From positions 1 through 64,000 of the forward strand of contig DAOUIF010000050.1 of NCBI GenBank assembly GCA_034423575.1: a DNA stretch of 64,000 nt, in the 5' to 3' direction. This DNA comes from Bin87 sp034423575 (GTDB lineage Bacteria > Chloroflexota > Dehalococcoidia > Lucifugimonadales > UBA3495). Of this stretch, positions 6,664 through 14,273 are shown piece by piece (position 1 is the stretch's first letter; each line of letters opens with the position of its first letter). The notes beneath the pieces were generated by a model, which saw nothing but the letters and a program-made list of their open reading frames with translations, ran no database searches and was not told where the DNA came from. The translations under genes were made by a program, and so were the position numbers.

Positions 6664-7638
6664 CTAACCCCTACGTCCGCCGCGACGGGGACCGCGGTTG
6701 CGAGAACGTTCCAGAAGGGCGCGGGCCGGCTCGCCGCGCACGGCTTCGATGTCGTCCTGGTATTTGAGCATGATACCCAGGGTGTCGTCGATGACCTCGG
6801 GTTCCAGCTCACGCATGTTGAGCGCCATCAGCGCGGAGGTCCAGTCGAGGGTCTCAGAGACCCCGGGGATCTTGTACAGTTCGGTTTCTCGCAGCTCCTG
6901 GATGAACCCGGTTACCTGTTGCGCCAACTGCCGGGGAGCGTCAGGGAGGCGCGCACTCACGATCTGGAGCTCCTTCTGGTAGTCCGGATAGTCCACCCAG
7001 TAGTAGAGGCAGCGTCGTTTCAGTGCGTCGTGCACCTCGCGGGTACGGTTGGAGGTGATGACGACAACGGGTGGGAACGCGGCGTGAAATGTGCCCAGTT
7101 CGGGAATCGTGATCTGATAGTCAGCGAGCAATTCCAGCAGGAACCCTTCGAACTCCTCGTCGGCCCGGTCTAGCTCGTCGATGAGGAGCACCGGGGCCCG
7201 GTCGCGGCCTTCGTCAATGGCCTCCAGGAGGGGTCGCTTGATCAGGAACTGGGGAGCGAACAGGTCGACGTCCGGAGCTTCATGGCTGCTGCCGGATTCG
7301 CGCCGGGCTTCCATCAAGCGGATTTCGAGCAGCTGGCGAGTGTGGTTCCACTCGTAGACCGCATGGTTGATGTCCAGACCCTCGTAGCATTGCAGCCGTA
7401 TCAGATCGGTGTCGAGGCCCGCGGCCAGGGCGCGGGCGATTTCGGTCTTGCCAACCCCCGCTTCGCCTTCCAGGAACAAGGGGCGCCGCAACTTGAGCGC
7501 CAGGAATATGGCAATGGCCAACCCCCGATCGGTTATGTAAGCCTGGTCGCTCAGGAGACCCTGGACGTCTTCCACTGAGGCGGGGGAGAGTGAATCGTGC
7601 TCGGCGTGCGGGGCGGTCAAGGGCGGCTCCGTGGGCAT
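6664..7638 (-). CDS. MoxR-family AAA+ ATPase
   Basis: A 324-residue MoxR-type AAA+ ATPase, a chaperone-like motor that assembles or activates enzymes, often by inserting metals or cofactors. Walker A is GEAGVGKT at residues 58-65, Walker B LLIDELD at about 151-157, and the sensor region VVITSNRTREV follows. MoxR proteins normally act with a von Willebrand factor A protein encoded next door; none is present here. Instead the gene is coupled by a one-base gap to an FAD oxidoreductase, which may be its client. A minus-strand TACAAT at 7656-7661 is a possible -10 giving a very short leader. Confidence 0.88.
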   Translation of the reverse strand: MPTEPPLTAPHAEHDSLSPASVEDVQGLLSDQAYITDRGLAIAIFLALKLRRPLFLEGEAGVGKTEIARALAAGLDTDLIRLQCYEGLDINHAVYEWNHTRQLLEIRLMEARRESGSSHEAPDVDLFAPQFLIKRPLLEAIDEGRDRAPVLLIDELDRADEEFEGFLLELLADYQITIPELGTFHAAFPPVVVITSNRTREVHDALKRRCLYYWVDYPDYQKELQIVSARLPDAPRQLAQQVTGFIQELRETELYKIPGVSETLDWTSALMALNMRELEPEVIDDTLGIMLKYQDDIEAVRGEPARALLERSRNRGPRRGGRRG

Positions 7639-7653
7639 AAATTATCGGCCGGA

Positions 7654-8313
7654 TCATTGTAGCCGATTTGAAGGACCAGAAACGCCGGCCAACCAGCCGG
7701 GTATGAAACTACGGACATGATCGCGCAGAACCTGCCAGTGATCGCCCAATGTCGCCCGCTCGGCCTGGGTCAGGCGGTCATAAGTGCGGCCGAACTCGGG
7801 GAAAGACCACAGGGGAAAGACCCAGAAGCCGTCGCCATCGGTATCTTCGCCCCGATCCGCAAGGCTATCCACGATGCGCCCGGTGGCTCCAGACACCTGC
7901 CAGGAGGCGACGGTTTCGCCACCGTCGGCAATCGCCAGCGCCTCTACGAAAGCGGCACTGCGTTGGTCACCGGAGTAGGGTTCCAACAGGCGCAGGAGGC
8001 GGCGCTGGCGTTCGGCGTCGTCGGCTGCCGGCCCGGCAAAGCGGTGGGTGTGCCGGCTCTCCCAATTCGCGCCCAACACGGGGACCAAAAGTCCGCCGTC
8101 GCTGGCGATGGCGGGCATGCCGGCGACGCGTGACCACTCCTCGGCCTTGGCGCGGGCGATGGCCTCGTGGGTGTCGCCGCTCTCGTCGGGGTCGGCGCGT
8201 ACGCCCAACTCGGCGGGCGTTACAGTCCGCACCGGGGTTTCCTCCAGCAGCCACGCGAGCATGCGCTGTTTGTCAGCGTTGCCCGTGGCCAGCAGGATTC
8301 GCGGAACGGTCAC
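7654..8313 (-). CDS. Divergent RdgB/HAM1-like NTP pyrophosphatase
   Basis: A 219-residue protein related to the non-canonical purine NTP pyrophosphatases that remove XTP and dITP. LLATGNADKQRMLAWLLEE matches the N-terminal TGNxxK phosphate loop, and the HRFAGPAADDAERQRRLLRLL stretch matches the family's R-x-A-G and following helix. The central catalytic motif, usually EDSGL, reads ASDGGLLVPVLGANW, so Asp is kept but the context has changed. I place the start at the GTG at 8311-8313 because homology begins directly after it; a long upstream frame lies inside the preceding gene. No clear Shine-Dalgarno is seen. Activity could have shifted to another nucleotide. Confidence 0.75.
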   Translation of the reverse strand: MTVPRILLATGNADKQRMLAWLLEETPVRTVTPAELGVRADPDESGDTHEAIARAKAEEWSRVAGMPAIASDGGLLVPVLGANWESRHTHRFAGPAADDAERQRRLLRLLEPYSGDQRSAAFVEALAIADGGETVASWQVSGATGRIVDSLADRGEDTDGDGFWVFPLWSFPEFGRTYDRLTQAERATLGDHWQVLRDHVRSFIPGWLAGVSGPSNRLQ

Positions 8314-8339
8314 CGGACAATTACCAAACGAGGTCGGGA

Positions 8340-8738
8340 TCAGGAACCGCGCACGCTGACGTTGATGGGCAGCCGGGCCACCTCCGCGCCATCTATCGCC
8401 ACGTGGAAGGCGTGGGGACCGCCCTGGTTGAAAGTCACGCCGTTGACCTCGGCAATGATCCTTGCGGTGGCGTCCACAACGCCGTCGCGTACGGGCAGCG
8501 TGATCTCCCGCTCGATGGGCGGGACGGCATCCCGAGCATCGGGGGTGAGGAGGCGGATCACCATGCGCTTGTCTCCGGCCTCGACGACGGAATAGCGCAT
8601 GACGCAAACCACCACGAACCTCGGATGGATCATGGGCAGGGAACCGCCGGAGACACCGTCGATGCCAACGCCCAAGGCGTGCAACTTGCCCCGGTCCTCA
8701 AGGGCGGAATCGCACAGGAAAGCCAGATCCGTGGTCAT
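8340..8738 (-). CDS. Conserved hypothetical protein (DUF6941-like)
   Basis: A 132-residue soluble protein. Its plan (a start like LAFLCDSALEDRGKLHALGVG, a middle RMVIRLLTPDAR, and an end HAFHVAIDGAEVARLPINV) resembles the small beta-sandwich family annotated DUF6941, whose members have no known function. No signal peptide, membrane segment or catalytic motif is visible. It sits 26 bases upstream of the RdgB-like gene on the same strand and just downstream of the MFS transporter, so it may share their transcript. The family match is from memory of the pattern and could be wrong. Confidence 0.6.
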   Translation of the reverse strand: MTTDLAFLCDSALEDRGKLHALGVGIDGVSGGSLPMIHPRFVVVCVMRYSVVEAGDKRMVIRLLTPDARDAVPPIEREITLPVRDGVVDATARIIAEVNGVTFNQGGPHAFHVAIDGAEVARLPINVSVRGS

Positions 8739-8762
8739 CGGAGGCGGCTGACGCGGAATAGG

Positions 8763-10169
8763 TTAGTTGCCATCGCCGCCCGCGCTACCGAAAGCGACTC
8801 CGGTGGCAGCAGCGGCAGGAGGAACGATCGCGGGGGCCGCATTGGCGGAGGGAGTGCGCGCCTCAGGAGGCAATTGGTCCTCCCAGTCCGGGATCAACTG
8901 GCGCTTGGTGGTTTCCAGGGTCATGATGATGCCCACGCCCAGGCCACTGAAAGCCATGGACAAGATGAAAGCCGGAATATAACCGATGAAATGGATGATG
9001 ACACCGGCCACAAGAGTGGAGATGAAGTGTCCCATCATGGCTCCTGAGATCTGGAAACCATACACGGTGGCGACTGGCCCCGTACCGAAATACTGCCGGT
9101 TGACCACCGGGTAGGCCGACATCTCACCGCCGAAGCCCAGCCCGAAGACGCAAGCGAAGAGGTAAAACGCCCAAACATCGCCAGCGAACAAGAGGATGGC
9201 CACCGATCCTGCCTGGATGCCCAACGCCGCGGACATGATGAGCTTGCCGCCGATGCGCTCGGTGATGATGGGTACCAGGAACCGGCCAGCGATACTGAAC
9301 ACGTTGATGAGAGTGAGGATAACTGCTGCGGTGGTGAATTCGATGCCGCGTGTTACCGCGAAGTCCACCACGAAAATCAGGACGATGCCGTGGCCGGCGC
9401 AACCCATGCCATGGATCACCGGCAGGTTCCAGAACGCCCGGGTGTGCTTCATCTGGCGCTGGAACACCTTGAGGCGGAGCCGGGAGGCCTCGGCGCTGAA
9501 TTTAACCGGCGGCGGGTCGGTGGCCGACGCTCCGTATGCCATTAACCCTTTTTCCGACGGTTGGTTGCGGAAGAACGGCATCAATCCCAGAGTGAGGCCA
9601 CCGCCGACCAGTCCGATGACCACGAAGGTGGTGGTCCAGCCGAAGTTGACCAGCAACAGCGAGTAGACGGGCGCCAGGGCCGCGGCTCCAACACCACCGG
9701 CAGCCCACATCAGGCCGATGCCCAATCCGAGGCGTCGCTTGAACCAGGGGTTGACCGCAGCCATCAGCGGCACCATGGCGATCGAAGAGGTGAGGGCCAG
9801 CATGACGCTGTAGACGATGAAGAACTGCCAGACGTGGGTTATGAAGCCGATCAGTATCATGCTTCCGCCGAACAGGACACCGCCGGCGACCAGTAACTTT
9901 CGGGCTCCCAGGATATCGCCAAACCGCCCACTGAACGGAGAGGTGAGCGAACCCACCAGATAGTAGCCGGCCAACGCGAACCCGATGATCGCCGGAGACC
10001 ATCCAAAGCGTCCTCCCTCCTCCAAAGGCATGCGGAGTTCAGGGACCATAATGCCGGCCGACATCGAAATGGACTGTCCAAAAATCTGGACGATGGACAG
10101 AATCGCGATGATCACCCACGCGTAGTGAAAACCGCCGGAGGATCGGCGAATACCATCGATTGCGGCCAT
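8763..10169 (-). CDS. MFS transporter (OFA/oxalate-formate type)
   Basis: A 468-residue inner-membrane carrier of the major facilitator superfamily with about 12 hydrophobic segments and a central cytoplasmic loop around residues 205-245. The N-terminal half (HYAWVIIAILSIVQIFGQSI, then the FSGRFGDILGARKL loop between helices 2 and 3, the MFS signature) and the GFQISGAMMGHF region resemble OFA-family carriers of monocarboxylates such as oxalate, formate or pyruvate. The C-terminal tail is Pro/Ala-rich. The substrate is not determined; its setting among CoA-dependent catabolic genes suits an organic acid. Confidence 0.85.
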   Translation of the reverse strand: MAAIDGIRRSSGGFHYAWVIIAILSIVQIFGQSISMSAGIMVPELRMPLEEGGRFGWSPAIIGFALAGYYLVGSLTSPFSGRFGDILGARKLLVAGGVLFGGSMILIGFITHVWQFFIVYSVMLALTSSIAMVPLMAAVNPWFKRRLGLGIGLMWAAGGVGAAALAPVYSLLLVNFGWTTTFVVIGLVGGGLTLGLMPFFRNQPSEKGLMAYGASATDPPPVKFSAEASRLRLKVFQRQMKHTRAFWNLPVIHGMGCAGHGIVLIFVVDFAVTRGIEFTTAAVILTLINVFSIAGRFLVPIITERIGGKLIMSAALGIQAGSVAILLFAGDVWAFYLFACVFGLGFGGEMSAYPVVNRQYFGTGPVATVYGFQISGAMMGHFISTLVAGVIIHFIGYIPAFILSMAFSGLGVGIIMTLETTKRQLIPDWEDQLPPEARTPSANAAPAIVPPAAAATGVAFGSAGGDGN

Positions 10170-10203
10170 TCAGAGAGGCTCCTGTGGGGAGAGATGGGGG
10201 CCG

Positions 10204-10497
10204 TCAGTGCAACGGACAGGCGACCAAGAACGACTTGCCCCACCAGGTTTCCGAGACCGGCGTGGCGGAAGCCAGGCGGGGGACGGTGTCCGAATCCGCG
10301 GCTCCCGGGGGGACTGCGCCGGGTTGATACGGGGAGCCGGCAAATCCGCTGGTGGCAGAGTTGGTGATGCTGGAGATGTCGGCGTCACCGGCAGATGCGA
10401 CCGCCCAGGCGCCGAAGAAGACGATCAGCAAGAGAGTAATCACCATCGCGCCAACGGTGGTGAATACGGCGAAGTTGCGCTTAGCGTACCCTACCAT
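10204..10497 (-). CDS. Small single-pass membrane protein, 97 aa
   Basis: A 97-residue protein with one hydrophobic segment at about residues 9-35 (FAVFTTVGAMVITLLLIVFF) near the N-terminus and a Ser/Pro/Gly-rich exterior tail ending in two aromatic residues and a lone Cys. It lies 34 bases upstream of the MFS gene on the same strand, which suggests co-transcription and perhaps an accessory role for the carrier. No family recognised. Confidence 0.55.
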   Translation of the reverse strand: MVGYAKRNFAVFTTVGAMVITLLLIVFFGAWAVASAGDADISSITNSATSGFAGSPYQPGAVPPGAADSDTVPRLASATPVSETWWGKSFLVACPLH

Positions 10498-10559
10498 AGG
10501 GAGGCCATTCTACTCCTCCGGCGGCGACCGCGCCAATCGCGCCTCCGTCGGTTGCGGAG

Positions 10560-11714
10560 CTATTCAGCCAGGCTCTGCTGGAAAACCTGATCCCAGGCCA
10601 GGGCCCATGGCGGGCGCAGATAGCCCAACGCGCGAACGTCGTCGTACCAGACGGACAGAGGGGAGTAGCGTGTGTAGGCGCTGCCGCCGGACAACTTGCA
10701 TAGTCGTCCCAAGCAGTCTTCCGCGAGACGGGCTACGCTCTCCTTGGCCAAGAGAAGCTCTCGGCGGCCGGTGTTGGTTTCCAGGCAGCGGATGGCGCCC
10801 TCCCACGCCTGACCGATGAGCCAGGCCTCCTGCTCGGCGTGAGCCCATTCCACCTGCTGGAAGGCGCGCAAGCCGGGGTCGGACGCCATACCATTCTTGA
10901 TGCGCGGGCGGACGTGATCCATCGCCGCATCGACGACGCCGACGATTACCGAGGTGAACGCGGCGGCGCCCAATCCGCCATTTGCTCCCATCAGTTCAGC
11001 CTGGTGGTTGGGCCAGGCCACGCGCGTCGCCGGGAAATCGGCGAACTCAAAGGCGTGGCTGTTGGTCGATTTCATGCCGTGGCCGCGCCACTCGGCAGTG
11101 AGTTTCAGGCCGGTGGAGCCGTCCCAGGGATGGTTTTGAACTTCCATGAAGAACAGGTCGGGTACGGTTTCACCAGCGGCGAGGGCTCGGGTGGTCATGA
11201 ACGAGGTAAGACCGGAGCCGCTGCCGAAGTGTTTCTGACCCGAGATGCGATAGCCGAAGTCGCCTTGGCCATCAGGTTCGCAAATGGAAGCGGTGCGGGA
11301 GGTGTCTCCACCGGAGCCGGGTTCGCTAACGATGGTGCCCCACCAGCAGCCGCTGTGGACGCTGTCGAAGACGGCGTTGCGCTGCTTGGTCCAACCCGCA
11401 GTGAAGGGTTCGGGAACGGTGGGCAGACGCCAGGACGACAACACCAGATGGTGCATCGCGCTGGCTAAGGTGATCGACGGGTCCCCGACGGCCAGTTTTC
11501 TCAGCATGGAACAGATGGGCCGAGCGGACTGTTCGAGGCTCTCCCAGGTGCCTCCAAGATCGACGGGCACCGCCATCAGGGGCACGCCGATTTCGGCGAG
11601 CCGGGCATAATCCGCCGGATCGGCCTTGGTGCGCTGTTGGCGGTCGGCCTGTTCCTCTGCCCACTCTGCGGCCACGGTGGGCGCCTGTTCCAGGATGGAG
11701 GCGATGGTCGTCAT
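10560..11714 (-). CDS. Acyl-CoA dehydrogenase-like flavoprotein
   Basis: A 384-residue protein of the acyl-CoA dehydrogenase fold. It has the N-terminal helical bundle (residues 1-120, with GVPLMAVPVDLGGTWESLEQ), the middle beta domain (FGSGSGLTSFMTTRAL) and the C-terminal bundle with RLAEDCLGRLCKLSGGSAYTR. The usual catalytic Glu is not obvious, as in the flavin-dependent hydroxylase/desulfurisation branch (DszC and HpaB relatives). It could therefore be a monooxygenase component. The ATG at 11712-11714 has GGAGA 9 bases upstream and lies 4 bases after the Uma2 gene, so it belongs to the same operon as Uma2 and sulfite oxidase. Confidence 0.8.
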   Translation of the reverse strand: MTTIASILEQAPTVAAEWAEEQADRQQRTKADPADYARLAEIGVPLMAVPVDLGGTWESLEQSARPICSMLRKLAVGDPSITLASAMHHLVLSSWRLPTVPEPFTAGWTKQRNAVFDSVHSGCWWGTIVSEPGSGGDTSRTASICEPDGQGDFGYRISGQKHFGSGSGLTSFMTTRALAAGETVPDLFFMEVQNHPWDGSTGLKLTAEWRGHGMKSTNSHAFEFADFPATRVAWPNHQAELMGANGGLGAAAFTSVIVGVVDAAMDHVRPRIKNGMASDPGLRAFQQVEWAHAEQEAWLIGQAWEGAIRCLETNTGRRELLLAKESVARLAEDCLGRLCKLSGGSAYTRYSPLSVWYDDVRALGYLRPPWALAWDQVFQQSLAE

Positions 11715-11718
11715 GCTG

Positions 11719-12417
11719 TTATTCTCCGTGGCCCGCCAGCTCGGCATAGCGGTCGAACACGAGCCTCTTGACTTCAAACACAAAACCGGTCAGAACGTCT
11801 TCCCCAGACAGGGTTCCAGGATCGTCCAAGACCTCAACCGCCCGACCGGCCCGATAGACGTGCACTCGTCGCCCGTACGGGTCGATGTACCAGCCAAGTC
11901 GGGCGCCTCCGTCCATCCATTCCTGCATCTTGGCCAGGCCGTTATCGACGCTGTCGGTGCGGGACCGGGTTTCGACGACGAAATCGGGAGCGCCGGGTAT
12001 GGTACTCCGGTACTCGCCGGAGCGCAGTGCGTCGAACCTTTCCTGGGTGATCCAAGCGGCATCAGGCATGTACATCGCCCCGCTGGGCAACTGATACAAC
12101 ACGTCCTGCGAAGAGGCGTAGCCACCGTTTTCGTTTTGCCACAAGACAAGCGGGGCGTTTGCTTGGTTCTCTCCTATGTTGCTCTCCCAACCGGCCGGCG
12201 GCATAACGATCAATACTCCCTGGGAGGTCATTTCAAACTCGTAGGGCTCGTTGTCGCAAGCCATTCGGAAAAATCGCTCTGCAAAATCCGGAGCACGGTT
12301 GTCGATCCCAAGCGCCGACAGTTCAATGCGCAGCGGCGCTGATGCCGTCACAGGGCCGGTACTGACGCCGGCTTGGGCCGGGTTTGCGGCTATCGAGGGT
12401 TCGGCAACGGAGGTCAT
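11719..12417 (-). CDS. Uma2-family (DUF820) endonuclease-fold protein
   Basis: A 232-residue protein of the Uma2 family, which has the PD-(D/E)XK restriction-endonuclease fold. The expected elements appear in order: YMPDAAWIT, then APDFVVETRSRTDS, then KMQEWMDGGARLGWYIDPYGR. The family is common in cyanobacteria and Chloroflexota and its role is unknown; DNA cleavage has been proposed but rarely shown. The start at 12415-12417 lies 5 bases after the stop of the sulfite oxidase gene, and its stop is 4 bases before the acyl-CoA dehydrogenase-like gene, so the three are one unit. The first 30 residues are Ala/Pro-rich and probably disordered. Confidence 0.85.
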   Translation of the reverse strand: MTSVAEPSIAANPAQAGVSTGPVTASAPLRIELSALGIDNRAPDFAERFFRMACDNEPYEFEMTSQGVLIVMPPAGWESNIGENQANAPLVLWQNENGGYASSQDVLYQLPSGAMYMPDAAWITQERFDALRSGEYRSTIPGAPDFVVETRSRTDSVDNGLAKMQEWMDGGARLGWYIDPYGRRVHVYRAGRAVEVLDDPGTLSGEDVLTGFVFEVKRLVFDRYAELAGHGE

Positions 12418-12422
12418 GGCGA

Positions 12423-13628
12423 TTATTCCACCGTGATGTCGTACCCGACGATGGCGCTGAAGTTCTTGCGCATGTTGTTGTAACGCGGCTCGTGGGACTG
12501 CACGTTGCCGACGCTGTCGGTGGCGCGGGACATGACCGTGTACTGACCCGGCGTAGCGTCCCAGACCCACGACCAGCGGCGCCACATCCAGCGCTCCGTC
12601 GGCTCCTCCAGGCGGGCCGGCTGCCAGGACTTTCCGCCGTCGACGCTGACATCGACCTGGGTGATGGCGCCGCCGCCGCTCCAGGCATAACCGCGCACCA
12701 CGTGTTGGCCTGCCGGAAGGGTAGAAGTATCGTCGTTGGGCTGGGACACCAACGACTTCACGCCGATGGTGGTGATCAGTTCCTTGTTGGGGTCGTCCGG
12801 CGAATCGCCGTAATAGTAAAAGTTGTAGTGGTACCAACAGTCAGGCTCGTGATCCAGGACCTCCAGGCGCCGCAGCCATTTGACAGACCAATTACCCGAC
12901 CAGCCGGGAACCAGCAGGCGGATGGGTGCGCCATGCAGGTGCTCCAGGACCTGTCCATTCTGGGCATACGCGAGGATGGTATCGGGATGGAGCGCCTTCT
13001 GGAGGGGAAGGCCCTTGTCGTAGAAGAACGGCTCGGTTCCTTCTTCAGCGGTGGCTGGAACGCCCTCGTCCCAGCCTTCGGCGCGGATGTGGGTGGCACG
13101 ACCGGTCAGGCCGGCTTCGTTGAGGATAGCCGCCAGGGGGACACCGGTCCACTCGCTGCCGGACAGGATCATCCGCTCTTGCGTACGTGAAGGGCGGGGG
13201 CCTTCGCCTTTGAAATACTCGAAGTAGGTTGCGTCGCTGCCGGAACACTCCATGACGGTACGAACCGAGCGGGAAGGGAAACGGCGCACATCATCGTAGT
13301 TCAGGCGCAGGGGCTTTTTGACCTCTCCGTCGACGGACAATGACCAGTCACGGGCGGCCACGGTGTCGGGCACACCGAAGTGCTGCACAACGTAATGCAA
13401 TTCGGTGGGGGTGATGAGGCCTTCCAGGTCCATCACCGGAGTGCGGACGCGCTCGGTCTTGCCATCGGGGCGGAGCAGGGTAACGGGTTCGACCTTCTTA
13501 TGGGGCCAACCGTACCAGGAGTCGGCGCTATCACCGTCATCTGAAGACTGGGAGCCGTCCATTTGCAAAAAGTCGGGGCGGGCGGCATCGTCGGCCTGAT
13601 TCTCCGGGGTGTTCTGCTGGGTAGTCAT
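12423..13628 (-). CDS. Sulfite oxidase-type molybdoenzyme
   Basis: A 401-residue molybdenum-cofactor enzyme of the sulfite oxidase family. The pterin domain holds the Mo-binding cysteine at Cys128 in the motif TVMECSGSD, followed by GVPLAAILNEAGL and the HGAPIRLLVPGWSGNWSVKWL segment. The C-terminal Mo-co dimerisation domain runs from about residue 285 with VDVSVDGGKSWQPA. It has no Tat or Sec signal, so unlike many bacterial homologues it should be cytoplasmic. The likely reaction is sulfite to sulfate, which would complete the thiol route begun by the dioxygenase at 16187-16774. Its electron acceptor is not encoded nearby. The first 40 residues are acidic and low in complexity. Confidence 0.88.
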   Translation of the reverse strand: MTTQQNTPENQADDAARPDFLQMDGSQSSDDGDSADSWYGWPHKKVEPVTLLRPDGKTERVRTPVMDLEGLITPTELHYVVQHFGVPDTVAARDWSLSVDGEVKKPLRLNYDDVRRFPSRSVRTVMECSGSDATYFEYFKGEGPRPSRTQERMILSGSEWTGVPLAAILNEAGLTGRATHIRAEGWDEGVPATAEEGTEPFFYDKGLPLQKALHPDTILAYAQNGQVLEHLHGAPIRLLVPGWSGNWSVKWLRRLEVLDHEPDCWYHYNFYYYGDSPDDPNKELITTIGVKSLVSQPNDDTSTLPAGQHVVRGYAWSGGGAITQVDVSVDGGKSWQPARLEEPTERWMWRRWSWVWDATPGQYTVMSRATDSVGNVQSHEPRYNNMRKNFSAIVGYDITVE

Positions 13629-13948
13629 TCGATGTGCGTCTCCAGGGTTGGATGGCCGACGGGAGGCCGGCGATGTGCCAGTTTCCCATGCCGGCGACGC
13701 AGCGGCAAGTGGCCGGCCGGCGTTTCAGCGGCGGCTCCGAGTACTCACCGCCAGCGGGCCCCGAAAGCCCCCAGTCCTGCGCCATGAGGCGTGCTCATGC
13801 GCGTCATGTGCTGCAAGGGGGTCTGGGTTCATGTTGTCGCCGGTATAACGGGTGGGGACGGAGATACCGTCGAGAAGAATTGACACCGGGGACGGCCACG
13901 GGAACAATCTCGAACAGTCGCACCACGCGGGAACGCCAGGAGGTTCCA
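13629..13948. other. Divergent promoter region
   Basis: A 320-base gap between the minus-strand sulfite oxidase gene and the plus-strand zinc-finger gene. It holds a plus-strand promoter at 13880-13908 and presumably the minus-strand promoter of the sulfite oxidase operon. I saw no gene or strong repeat. Confidence 0.5.
13880..13908 (+). promoter_or_regulatory. Promoter of small zinc-finger gene
   Basis: A perfect TTGACA at 13880-13885, a 17-base spacer and AACAAT at 13903-13908. Transcription would start about 35 bases before the GTG at 13949, which itself has AGGAGG 5 bases upstream. Confidence 0.6.
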
Positions 13949-14194
13949 GTGACCACGCTGCACATCATCGTTGAGATCACGGAGCAGATCCCCACGGGGC
14001 GCACCGAATGGCGCGTGGACTGCGCGGAGTGCGACTGGTACGACATATTCGACGACCGGCGGCGGGCAGAGGACGCGGCGACCAGTCACGTGGGCCGAAC
14101 CCATGAGTCGGAGAACGCGTACAACCGGATAGTGCAGACTCTGCGGATAGAGCCCAACCCGGAAGAGAGCGACCAGGTCGACACGTCCGGCTGA
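13949..14194 (+). CDS. Small C2H2-type zinc-binding protein, 81 aa
   Basis: An 81-residue protein with a candidate zinc site: Cys25 and Cys28 (VDCAECDWYD) then His47 and His52 (SHVGRTH), preceded by a short beta strand and followed by an acidic tail. The pattern is that of a small treble-clef or C2H2 finger. AGGAGG sits 5 bases before the GTG start, and a TTGACA promoter lies upstream, so expression is well supported. It lies between the divergent sulfite oxidase gene and the convergent rhodanese gene and could be a regulator or adaptor, but I have no direct evidence for that. Confidence 0.65.
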   Translation: MTTLHIIVEITEQIPTGRTEWRVDCAECDWYDIFDDRRRAEDAATSHVGRTHESENAYNRIVQTLRIEPNPEESDQVDTSG

Positions 14195-14273
14195 CCAGGT
14201 CGCTCATCCTGTCCCTGTTGGGCGGCCTGCGCTCCCGTGGACCGGGATACGTTGACTGCCCGGGCAGTTGCGC

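Noticed and set aside
7749..9047. A 432-codon plus-strand frame across the RdgB-like, DUF6941-like and MFS genes
   Set aside because: It crosses three well-supported minus-strand genes and has Arg-rich, non-protein-like composition.
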